Source: Ettlia oleoabundans (taxonomy: Eukaryota; Chlorophyta; Chlorophyceae; Chlamydomonadales). From it: a DNA stretch of 10,326 bases. The notes below the pieces were generated by a model. The model saw nothing but the letters and a program-made list of their open reading frames with translations, did no database searches and was not told where the DNA came from. Below are positions 1 through 7,929 of this stretch, one piece after another. The position numbers were made by a program, and so were the translations under genes. Numbering within the stretch: the first letter of the stretch is position 1; every line of letters begins with the position of its first letter. The stretch spans positions 1 through 10,326 of the forward strand of contig JAAMXP010005449.1 in assembly GCA_019693395.1 (NCBI GenBank), in the 5' to 3' direction.

Positions 1-83
1 CTCCGCAAGGGGGCTGGCTAGCTATAAAAGTTTAGGGGGAGTGCACCAGCTGCCCTTCCTGCACAAGTTCTGCAATCTGGCCA

Positions 84-122
84 CATGATGCAGAGCAACC
101 CATGCATGACGCAGAGCATCCC
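84..122. repeat. Imperfect 18-bp direct repeat, two copies
   Basis: Two copies of an 18-bp unit, at 84-101 and 105-122, differ at two positions and are separated by 3 bp, giving a period of 21 bp. The core is GCAGAGCA. It lies in non-coding sequence just upstream of the G-box/E2F motif cluster. No function can be assigned; it may be a small tandem duplication in a promoter region. Confidence 0.6.
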
Positions 123-163
123 GTATACTTCAAACTAGCAAGACAGCTTTGTCTGTCCCAGCG

Positions 164-178
164 GCACGTGACACGTGC
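164..178. promoter_or_regulatory. Paired G-boxes (CACGTG-A-CACGTG)
   Basis: Two perfect CACGTG hexamers at 165-170 and 172-177 are separated by a single A. With the flanking bases they form a 15-bp near-perfect palindrome centred on that A. CACGTG is the core site for plant and algal bZIP and bHLH factors. The target gene is uncertain: it could be the small gene at 801 or a gene beyond the left edge on the other strand. Confidence 0.5.
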
Positions 179-192
179 ACCTCCCTGCGACG

Positions 193-217
193 TTGGCGCC
201 AAACGTCCATTTGGCGT
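193..217. promoter_or_regulatory. Two E2F-like sites
   Basis: A perfect 10-bp palindrome TTGGCGCCAA lies at 193-202. Read on the minus strand, 196-203 matches the E2F/DP consensus TTTSSCGC exactly (TTTGGCGC). A second close variant, TTTGGCGT, lies at 210-217 on the plus strand. E2F sites control S-phase genes in plants and green algae. Functional use here is an inference from motif match and clustering with the adjacent G-boxes. Confidence 0.4.
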
Positions 218-800
218 GCAATACTGCCGCTTTTAAACCAGCCCACCTGATACCCTGTCCTGCTCACCTTGCCGCCATCTCGGGAGTTATCAGGCATCTC
301 GTCAGCCCTTCACGAATGTCTCTGCCTCCCTCTGGCGCTGGGGAGGGGGGTAACTGTGCTGAAGCTCGTGCAACCAGCAGCGCCATGCAGGCAGCAATGA
401 GCGTGTTGATCTTGCGGCCGCACATTCTGTTGGCGGTAAAATGTAACGTGGGTGCGTAAAGCGCGAGCGTGCGGCAAGCAACGAGGAGCAAAGAACGCGG
501 CACGGGTGCTTGGACAAGGGCAGTCTTGGACGGCCATTCTTGGACTGTGCACGGCCCAGACCTGGGTAAGATCTTCCTGCTGTGACTTGATTCACCAGCT
601 GAGAAACAGCAGCTTGCCAACAAGTTCTGACTCACAGAAGAAACTCCTGGACCACACGAGATCTGCCGATCCTGCTCGCGACGTCAAGTCAACACTCCAG
701 TTCTCCCTACCAACATCAAGGCCTGCTCCACCGCGCTCTCCCCCAATTAACTGCAGCACAACCCAGTCACCCTCTCCTCCGCCAATCCAAGGCTGACAGA
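218..800. other. Upstream non-coding region / probable 5' leader
   Basis: I see no credible coding exon here on either strand; the open frames are short and low-complexity. The part nearest 800 is pyrimidine-rich and runs without a splice signal into the start context at 801, so it is probably promoter plus 5' untranslated region of the small gene. Confidence 0.4.
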
Positions 801-1296
801 ATGAACCTAGGGGACCCCTCAATGTCGGATGTGCGGAAGGAAATCGAGAGGTGAGGCCTCCCAAAACCGAAGAAACTCTGGTGATGCTGCCGCTGCCGCT
901 GCCGCTGCCCAGCCCGTCACCCGCCCACTCATGTGTCCGCTGCACTTCTTGCAGGCCCAAGAAGGCCCTAAGCTTGGGCAAGCTCTCCGACTTGAGCACA
1001 GCAGGTGTGTCAGCAAGCCTTCTGTGTGCAGAGGCGCAGGGCACGACCATACAACCATGTCGTGGTGGCACAACAGTGCAGGCCGGCATCCCTCCCCTCC
1101 TCGCAGAGCTTTGCATACGCCTACCGCCCGCTTCTGACCATGCCCTCCTTGCCCCACCCTGCCTGGCATTCATGCAGATCTTGGCGCCGCAAAAACCGTG
1201 GCGGTGCAGACTGATCCCATTGGAGCGCCCAAGGAGGATGTGCCTGTGCCCCCAGCGACGGATGCCCCAAGCACCAACCCCGAAGATGCGCGCTAG
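801..1296 (+). CDS. Small three-exon gene, unrecognised 72-residue protein
   Basis: Proposed exons are 801-850, 955-1004 and 1178-1296. The donors are GAG-AG/GTGAGG and CAG/GTGTGT; the acceptors are TTCTTGCAG and TTCATGCAG. Phases agree (2, then 1) and the join closes at a TAG after 219 nt. The first two exons are both exactly 50 nt. The product begins MNLGDPSMSDVRKEIE, has a basic Lys/Leu/Ser-rich stretch (residues 12-33), then an Ala/Pro/Asp/Thr-rich, acidic and probably disordered tail (about 47-72). There is no signal peptide or membrane segment. I do not recognise the family. Support comes from splice-site quality and frame closure rather than homology, so the gene may be longer, with a 5' exon upstream. 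It ends tail-to-tail with the ALF4-like gene. Confidence 0.5.
886..909 (+). repeat. GCTGCC hexanucleotide microsatellite, four units
   Basis: Four uninterrupted GCTGCC units lie inside intron 1 of the small gene, between the donor at 851 and the acceptor ending at 954. A simple repeat of this kind is likely to vary in length between strains. Confidence 0.85.
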
Positions 1297-1808
1297 GAAC
1301 ATTGGACACCATTTTGAGCACACTTACTTTGAGCTGTCCTTCGGCCCATGGCAGCTGCGGCTGCATATGTGCCTCAGCTTATCGTTTGCAAGCTGAGCCG
1401 GTGGAACGGAAACCCAAACATGGTCATCTTGTGCGAAAAGCCAGCTGGTATCATGAAAGAAATATAGTCAGGACCTGTGTGAATGGAGCCTGCATCTGCG
1501 TTAACCTAAATTTGTGTATGCTCTTGTTGGATAACTGCCTATTAACCCTGTGGTGTCGCTCCATCCACCTGATTACCTGCCCATCAACGCCTGTTGACTT
1601 GTATCACTGGTTTGGGAGTGCTCCCAGCACATGCCTGTTGCAACCTCAGCCGCTGCCAGCTGGATCTTGTTAAACCATGAACGCCTATACAAAGGAACGA
1701 GGTGCCGGAGACAGGGGCCAGACGGATATATTTGCAAGTGGAGATGCAGTAGGTGCTGCTGGCAATAAATACTCAGATTCAGCCAGCTGGCACCAGGCGG
1801 GACTGCTG
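1297..1808. other. Convergent 3' region, no gene seen
   Basis: This stretch lies between the stop of the small plus-strand gene and the stop of the minus-strand ALF4-like gene and should contain both 3' untranslated regions. The composition is more AT-rich than the flanking coding sequence. No canonical algal TGTAA signal was found on either strand in the expected place. A plus-strand reading frame from 1677 has no supporting splice sites or homology. Confidence 0.5.
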
Positions 1809-4542
1809 CTAGACAGTATCGCTTTGCTTATTGATGAGGTCTATGACACAATTCAGGGCCTCGTGCAGGCGCTGTACGGCCAGGAAGCTACCTAGCAGCT
1901 GCTGCTGTATTACATGCTGTGCCTGCTGGGTGTGCTGCTCCCACGCTGAGGAAGGCTGGCTATGACCTCCCTCACTAACCATGCTGCCACCCCCGGTTGA
2001 CAGCCCACTTGACTGCATCTGCAGTAGGCGCACCACACAGGCCTGCAGGGGCAGGAGGTCGCGCCCCAGCAGCCGCTGCGCCTGCTGAGTTGGCAGCAGC
2101 CCATGTGGCGCCGCTGCTTCCCGCAGCAGCACCCAGCGCAGCAGGCTCAGCGCTGCTGCCTGCACATCAGCCTGTACTGCCACGCTTTGCTCATCGTGCC
2201 AGCCTGACGGGGAGCCGTGCTGCAGGCAGGGCAGAGCCAACTGCAACGCCTCGCTGCTCAGCCAGACACTGCAGTCACTGGCAGCGTCTGGCTGAGCAGC
2301 GTTGCCTGCTGCATGCTGCGTGTGCGGCTGCTCGTTCCTCTGTGCCTGCTTCTTCACCTGCTTCTGGCCGACAGATTCCTGCCCTTGCTGCTGCGATGGC
2401 GGAAGTGGAGGCCCCCAGACAGCCGCCATCTCCTGGCGCACTCGCTGCAGCGCCACCACGGCTGCGGCGCTGGAGGGCATCTGCAGCAGCGGCGGGAACG
2501 GCATGCACAGCTGTTGCTCTGCTGCTCTGTCGCGGAGCGGTAAGTTGTTGCTCAATTGGAAAGCCATACAAGCATATGCTCAGCTCTGCCTTCAGCGAGC
2601 TGAGGCTCTCATGTGCACCCCTTCATGTTTAGAAGCAGACGGAAGCAAAATAGCTTGCATTCCTCACCTCCATCATGCGACGCAGCTGTGCCAGCCTGGC
2701 CTGTGGCTGGAAAGCATCCAGCACAGCGTGCACAGCATCATGGGCGCAGCTTCTCACTACCTGCTGTGGGTTGTGCGACATGATGGACACCAGGGTGGAA
2801 AGAAGGGAATCCAGCTGTGCTGAGCTGGCAGCCAGGTGGGCGGACAGCTGGCGAGCGGCATGGCATATCGCACACAGCGGCAGCAGGCTCAGCGCCACGC
2901 TTTGGTGGCACGCTCCGAGGTCGAGCAGCATGCAGGCTGCCTGAGCAAGGGTCCCCTGCAGGAGGCTCACGAGCTGCGGCTGATGGCTTTCCTGCTGCCA
3001 GGATTGCGCCTGCTGCGGCGCCTGCTGCTGCTCGGCCTGCTGCTCCCCTTGCTGCTCCTCTTGCGGCTGCTGCTGCTGCAACCCTTGCGAATGCTGCTGT
3101 TCATTTTGCTGTGTGGCTGCCGCTGCTACAGAGGCAACTGGGGCCAAGATTGCTTCCGCGCAGGCTGCCATCGCTACACCCTCCGCTGCCTGGGCTGCTG
3201 AGAAGTGAGGGAGGTCAGCTGGGTCTAACCCGCTGTCGGCCAGCTGGGTGGAAAGGTCCTCGGTCACTGCCCACAAGTCCTTTAAACAACTGGCAGCTGA
3301 GGTGTTGCCACCTTTGGGATTAGCATTGGAGGCACCGTGCAGGTTTGTAGTAGTAGCTGCAGCGGCAGGAAGCTGGCGCAGTAGTGGCCACAGTGGCGCC
3401 AGCACTGCTTCAGCCGCCCCCTGCATCAGCGGCAGCCTCCCGCCGGCGGCGGGCGGTGCGGCTGGTGCTGCCTTATCAGCCCCAGCCGGCATTGACGCTT
3501 CAGCTGCCTGCAGATTGGCTGGCAGCTGCAGAACGATGCTGACAAGCTGCAGCAGAGCTGCACTAATCAGCTGCAAGGATGCCTGCTGCTCCCCCGCCGA
3601 CAGTTGCTGTGCCCCGTCACCGGCCCTTGCAGCCTGCACCCAGTGCACAATCCTTTCCATGCAGCGAGCCAGGCTGCCCAATGCCTCTGCTGCAGTCAGG
3701 GGTTCCTCCAATTCCTCCAAACACTCCTCCTTGGCTGCTGGAAGATTGTCCCATCCGCCGGCAGCACCCCAACTGGCTGGCACGGGCTGAGCACAGCAGG
3801 ACATGCCAGTGCCGCTACTTCTACAACTACCGTTCCCGCCACTGCCACGGCTGCTTTGAAAGTCAGCTGCTGTTAAGGTGGTGCCACACACACTGCCCAT
3901 GGGCAGGCTAGGCAGCACCTCTGCAGCCCAGCGCAGCTGCATGTGCAGCTGGTCTGCTAGGAAGTGCAGCGGGCGGCGGCGAATGCGCGGCAGGCACCGC
4001 TGCAGCGTGCGCAGCAAGAAGAGCTGGAAGCATGGGGTGCTGGTCCCATGGGCCTGGCCTGCTGCGTTTCTGGGGGAAAGAACCTCACTGCCATGCCTGC
4101 AGCTACTGGGAAAAGTGGTGACAGCAGGGAGGGAAAGAGCGGGCGGTAAAACCTAACGCCAGCAACAAGGGCTCTGCATGGCCAGTCGCATGCTGGTACA
4201 GCATGGGCTTGATGCAGGAGGCCAGATGAGTAGTCCAGATCACCTGACGTGCTGGGATAGGTTGGCCATGCAGAGCGTGAACACCTCCCGAGCAGTGCAC
4301 AGCTCAGCAGCGGCGGTCAGCAGCCGCCGCACTCTCGCCTCGGCCGCCGGCGACAGCTCCGCCGCCCGGACAAGCGCCGGATCAAACAGATGAAGGATCA
4401 AATCATCAAACTCTGCTGCGGCCTCTGGGGAGGCTTGGAGCAGCTGCAAAAGCTGATCCACCAGACTGCAGACGCCATCAGCATCTGGTTGTTCGGGCTC
4501 AAGGGCGGAGCTAAGCAAGCAAGAAAGCTCTGCAACACTCAT
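1809..4542 (-). CDS. Glomulin/ALF4-like cullin-RING ligase regulator
   Basis: Glomulin and Arabidopsis ALF4 are alpha-helical repeat proteins that bind RBX1 and restrain SCF-type ubiquitin ligases. Proposed exons, 5' to 3': 4542-4244, 4069-2668, 2510-1809; 2403 nt, 800 residues. Intron 1 joins CAG/GTGATC to TTTCCCCCAG in phase 2. Intron 2 has a strong GAG/GTGAGG donor in phase 0, but its acceptor (CAACAG) has a weak pyrimidine tract, so the exon 3 start is uncertain. The start is the first ATG at 4542; upstream in-frame codons are not ATG. Family resemblance is clearest near the C-terminus: a helix resembling ALF4 'ALNLYRF', a following 'LLPLQ' helix and a final Leu/Ile-rich helix. An 'AREVFTLCM' segment lies near residue 84 and 'ARLAQLRRMME' ends exon 2. 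Insertions include a Gly/Ser-rich loop (about 172-190) and a Gln-rich tract (about 420-465), making it longer than ALF4 (about 626 residues). The family call is from recalled similarity, not a search. Confidence 0.68.
2976..3112 (-). repeat. Polyglutamine-encoding CAG-rich tract in the ALF4-like gene
   Basis: Read on the minus strand, this segment is an impure CAG/CAA run encoding a region about half glutamine with Glu, Ala, Pro and Ser between (about residues 420-465 of the ALF4-like protein). It lies between helical regions, so it is probably a disordered insertion absent from the plant and animal family members. Confidence 0.75.
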
Positions 4543-4762
4543 GAGAGGCGAGACATCTGCGATAGAGTTGCTCGGAAGAGCGTAAGCGTTCTGTGCCAGC
4601 TGGCAGAACACGCGTTCCTTCGTAGAAGAGCTCTAAAGGGAACCAAGAGACAGCTATGGGCTACTTTTGAGCAGAATAGCACTCCACCGGTTTAGTGTCC
4701 TTACTCTTGACACTTTACCTCAGCCGCGAGCCCCTGCCGCGCCCCGGCCATCCACAGCAACA
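4543..4762. promoter_or_regulatory. Divergent (bidirectional) promoter region
   Basis: Only 220 bp separate the start codons of the minus-strand ALF4-like gene and the plus-strand MTFP1-like gene, so both promoters and both 5' leaders must fit here. I see no TATA box. A 12-bp palindrome (4594-4605) lies on the ALF4 side. A 6-bp inverted repeat, AGTGTC/GACACT (4694-4699 and 4709-4714), lies on the MTFP1 side. The short spacing suggests shared regulation; no expression evidence is available. Confidence 0.6.
4588..4609. promoter_or_regulatory. Palindrome within the divergent promoter
   Basis: TGCCAGCTGGCA at 4594-4605 is a perfect 12-bp palindrome with a CAGCTG E-box core. The arms continue as GTTC (4588-4591) and GAAC (4606-4609), with a two-base bulge at 4592-4593. 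It could be a binding site for a dimeric factor such as a bHLH protein; this is inferred from symmetry alone. Confidence 0.4.
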
Positions 4763-6862
4763 ATGAAGACCTGCTCGACGCTCCGCGGGAGCGCCGCGCG
4801 TGTGGCAGCAGCGCACTTGCGACCCGCAGCGCACCAGCGGCAGCGGCGGCGCACGCTCCCGCCTGTCACTTCTGCCGCAGTGCAGCCTGAGCGCGAGCAG
4901 CAGCAGGCGGCAACGCCACCCCCCTCGCCACCTACGCTTGCAGAGCCACGTGCGAAGGCGGTGCAGATCGAGATTTTTGAAACCAAGGGCGCAGATGCAC
5001 CTGCTTCAAGTTCGCCAGCAGACGGCGGCAACCCACAGGAGGGCTTGTTGACCACTCTCTTCAGCAGCATTGACTTCTCAGAGCCCATGTCTTTTGACGG
5101 CGAGGAGAAGACAGAGTATGATCCGCTTCGAGACGGTCCCTTGCGCTACCTTGGCTACGCAAACGAGCTTGGAGAGGCGTTTGCCGCTTGGCTGTTCCCC
5201 GGAGGGGTGCCCCTCAGGTGGGTCTCATGCCTGGACAGTGGCGCGCTCTGTTTGGTATCACAGCGGCAGTGGGGATCGGTTGTAAGCAGCTGTATGACAG
5301 GGTTGTAATGGAGGTGGGGATGCCTGCAGCAGGCACAGATTTTGCATTTTGGTGGCAGCAGAACTGTTCTAGGCACGCCGCACCGAAAGGCATGAAATCC
5401 CTTCGCTGTGTGCTGCCCGTGGCAAGCTGCATGCTAGGCTTTGCCTCGATTTTGAATCCCCCTGCCTCTTCCCCCCCACCCTGCTGCTGCAGCTATGCTG
5501 TTGCCATCAGCTACGTGCTGTTTGATACGTATGACAAGTGGCAAAAAACGGTGGCGGATGCAAGGATGAAACTTACCACCCGGCCCATGCCCGAGTCACT
5601 CGATATTGAAAAGTGAGGCTACTCATAACACGTCTCAGTATCACCTGCTGTGAAAGTTGACAACATATTGGAATAAATCAACTTTCAATGCTGCTCTGGG
5701 ATCATCACGTGCCGTATCGCTGCAGAGTTTTGGCCTGCTGTGCGCTGCTGCTGCAGTAGAGTGCATGCCCCTCCAGACATGCCTGCTGTGGTCTGCAAGT
5801 GCGATCTATTGATCGCAACATACGGCATACTCCAACAGCCACTAGCCGCTGCAGCTCTCAGCATCCTGGAAGCGCAGAAGTCCCCATGCACAAGCATTGC
5901 GCTATATCGTTGCTTTGTGATTGCCTACTCATGCAGGCTCATCACCACCATCGGCCTGGAGCGGGGGCTGGACACGCTTGTGTGGCAGCTCATTGCCTCT
6001 GTGGCAGCACCTGGATACACCATCCACACCGTGGTGGCGATCGCCAACTGGGTGCTGCAGCGGGCAGAGGAGTCGCAGCAGGCAAGCACAGGCAGAGCTT
6101 GGGCAGGCTGCTGCGAAGCGGCGCAGGGGCAGCTGCTGGCATTCGTTTGTCTATGCCATGCAGCTTGGGTCTTGGAGGCCTTGTAAATACGCATCGCCCT
6201 GGACTTGGCATGGAGTCAGCATTAGCAGACGTTTATGGGGGCAGCTGCCTTGTCCATCCTGCCACTTGGAACAAGATTGGAACAAGGTGTTTGATGTGAC
6301 TCAACTTTCACTGTGAGAATCAGGTGTGTGCCGTCTGCGTCCCGCCCCTCACCTGTGCTGCAGGTGGTGGCCTCGCTGAACCAGGCAGCTGCAGCTGTGG
6401 GCGTCAGCTCAGAAGTGTTCCTCACGACTTTCAACAAGAGCGTGCCTACGGCGCTTGGCCTGCTAGGTGCGCTCATGCAGAAGCTGTATGGAACAGATCA
6501 GAATTAGAAGAGTTTGAAAGAACTGTGGAAGATCCTTCTTTTTGTGGGGCAGCTTCTTTGTCCATGGCAGCCGCACTGTATGCCTCCGCCTCCCGCCTGT
6601 CTTCCTGGCAGCGGCCTAAGTCGTCTGCATTGTGCTGGCCCGCATTTCTTGCTCTGCTGCTCATTGGTCATTCTAACCTCTGTCCACCCCCCTGCCATCC
6701 GCTCCATCGCCTGCAGCCATCCCCTTCATCGTGCACCCCATTGACAGCGCTGTGCACGCTACGCTCAACGCCATGCTGCGCCCTGCTATGCGCCGCTACA
6801 TATGCCGAGAGGCGGGCGGCAGTGAGGCGGGGCTGTCCATCTGCGAACGCTGCGAGGAGTGA
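4763..6862 (+). CDS. MTFP1: MTP18/MTFP1-family organelle inner-membrane protein
   Basis: MTFP1 (MTP18) is an inner mitochondrial membrane protein involved in mitochondrial fission in animals. Proposed exons: 4763-5217, 5493-5612, 5937-6081, 6364-6466, 6717-6862; 969 nt, 322 residues, all phases consistent. Family motifs appear in order across exons: RDGPLRYLGYANELGEAF (123-140), SYAVAISYVLFDTYDK (152-167), DTLVWQLIASVAAPGYTIH (204-222) and IPFIVHPIDSAVH (276-288). Residues 1-40 are rich in Ala, Arg and Ser and lack acidic residues, a typical organelle presequence; mitochondrion or plastid cannot be decided. About 120 residues precede the conserved core, whereas human MTFP1 is only about 166 residues in all. 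The C-terminus adds a tail with Cys at 304, 317 and 320. Intron 3 is GC-AG (CAG/GCAAGC). The ATG at 4763 is in a good context (CAACAATGAAG). The gene is divergent from the ALF4-like gene and convergent with ACLB. Confidence 0.9.
5651..5687. repeat. 10-bp inverted repeat in MTFP1 intron 2
   Basis: TGAAAGTTGA at 5651-5660 and its exact complement TCAACTTTCA at 5678-5687 flank an AT-rich 17-nt spacer. The RNA could form a hairpin in intron 2. The same ten bases TCAACTTTCA recur at 6301-6310 in intron 3, again preceded by an ATTGGAA-containing stretch, which suggests related intronic sequence. Confidence 0.7.
5800..5817. repeat. Short hairpin in MTFP1 intron 2
   Basis: TGCGATC (5800-5806) and GATCGCA (5811-5817) are perfect 7-bp arms around a 4-nt loop. 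It lies about 120 bp before the intron 2 acceptor. No role can be assigned. Confidence 0.5.
6082..6363 (+). other. GC-AG intron (MTFP1 intron 3)
   Basis: The exon ends in CAG and the intron begins GCAAGC, the extended consensus for the rare GC donor class; it ends GTGCTGCAG. The join is in phase 0. The only comparable GT alternative, TTC/GTTTGT near 6145, has a poor donor context and would add about 21 residues without family similarity. The intron holds the TCAACTTTCA motif noted for intron 2. Confidence 0.7.
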
Positions 6863-7445
6863 AATGAAGAGCACTGTGACCCTTTCGCCACACCTCAACA
6901 TTACCTGCTGCGTTCTGGAGTGAGTGCTATGGAGCGGCAGTGAAGTCCATAGCAGTTGCCGCGGTCAACCAGTGTGTCTCTGCTGCTTTGCACGTCCATC
7001 CTCAGCGGAGCTGCCCCCCTGCAAACTGCCAGCTGAGTCGTGTCAATCGAATCAGATAATCCATCCATTGCACTGCACAGAACATAGCAACTTCCATCCC
7101 TTCATTACCAGGGCTGTATACTTAGCTTGCCACACTGCAGTTTGATACATGTATTTCATTGTGCGTAGCTTCCCCTGCCTTGTGTTCCCATGCATCTCCT
7201 TCAGTATGGAAGTTGCAGGTATATTCCTGTGAAAGTGCTAGCATTACCCGGGGCACGTACAGGATAATGGCAGCTCAAATTTTCAAACTACTGGGAAAAT
7301 TGGGGCGCTACACGATTGGAAATGAAAAGTATTGGGCAAGGTATCAGCTTGCCTGTCTCGGGTGAGGTCCGATCGCTAGTGCATACCACATCAAAGGCAG
7401 GTGCCCATTTTAATGGTGATTTTTTAGAGGGGGGAAGTTGAACTA
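6863..7445. other. Convergent 3' region downstream of MTFP1
   Basis: This is non-coding on present evidence and contains the MTFP1 3' untranslated region. The sequence becomes AT-rich from about 7040. No TGTAA signal is present on the plus strand; TGTAT variants occur near 7108 and 7149. A 32-codon frame at 7267-7365 is discussed as a finding but is not called as a gene. Confidence 0.5.
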
Positions 7446-7462
7446 CTACAGGTCCGGTCTAG

Positions 7463-7467
7463 TTACA
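7463..7467 (-). terminator. TGTAA polyadenylation signal for ACLB
   Basis: TGTAA on the minus strand is the usual green algal poly(A) signal, as known from Chlamydomonas and Volvox. It lies about 460 nt after the ACLB stop codon, which would place cleavage near 7445-7455. Position and strand fit; the assignment remains an inference. Confidence 0.5.
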
Positions 7468-7929
7468 GCTAGTCTGAGGGAGGGAGGGAGACAGTTAACA
7501 TAAGGCGGGTGTATTTAGAAAATGGTATGGAGGATGGCAACAGAAGGCTGGCTTGCGGGTGGTGCATCATCCGCTGCCAGTACAAGATGCCGCTGAAACC
7601 CTCATCCATCCAGAAAACATCATGCATATGCACCCCACAGAGAAAGCTGCTTTCTGCATGCCTTGAATGAGGCAGCTGCCGCAGGCCCACGAGGGCACCA
7701 GCACATAGCACCTTAAGTGAGGCGATAGCCACCGGACCTGCCACTACAGGCACAAGATTTCCCAGCCACCCGACTACTGCAACCACTGTAGCTGCTGCCG
7801 ATTTTTCTGCCACCTCTGGCTGGGGCAATCTCGGCTTCCACGAGTGATGGCTGGTGCGGCCTAAGCCTGATAAGAGCAGGATGCTGCCGCAGCAATATGC
7901 CGGTACGCCTGAAGCAGCAGGCGATACGC
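7468..7929 (-). other. ACLB 3' untranslated region
   Basis: This stretch lies between the ACLB stop codon and the TGTAA signal. A long minus-strand open frame (7469-7969) overlaps it and the last exon but is out of frame with the ACLB ending and has no recognisable domain, so I treat the region as untranslated. Confidence 0.55.

Noticed and set aside
23..30. TATAAAAG, a TATA-box-like sequence
   Set aside because: There is no start codon with a coding frame or splice signal at a suitable distance downstream, and it is about 770 bp from the first supported gene.
592..1323. 243-codon minus-strand open frame across the small gene
   Set aside because: It is the complement of a region with well-phased plus-strand splice sites, includes the microsatellite as Gly/Ser repeats, and has no recognisable domain.
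1997..2632. Long plus-strand open frames rich in Ala, Pro and Cys
   Set aside because: They are antisense shadows of exon 3 of the ALF4-like gene, produced by its GC- and CTG-rich composition.
2817..3790. Several plus-strand open frames of 90-180 codons
   Set aside because: They are antisense to ALF4-like exon 2; Leu/Ala runs arise from the CTG-rich complement of the Gln tract.
5188..5616. 142-codon frame continuous through MTFP1 intron 1
   Set aside because: It is in frame with exon 2 but not with exon 1; splicing 5217 to 5493 restores the family motif, so the intron is open in that frame only by chance.
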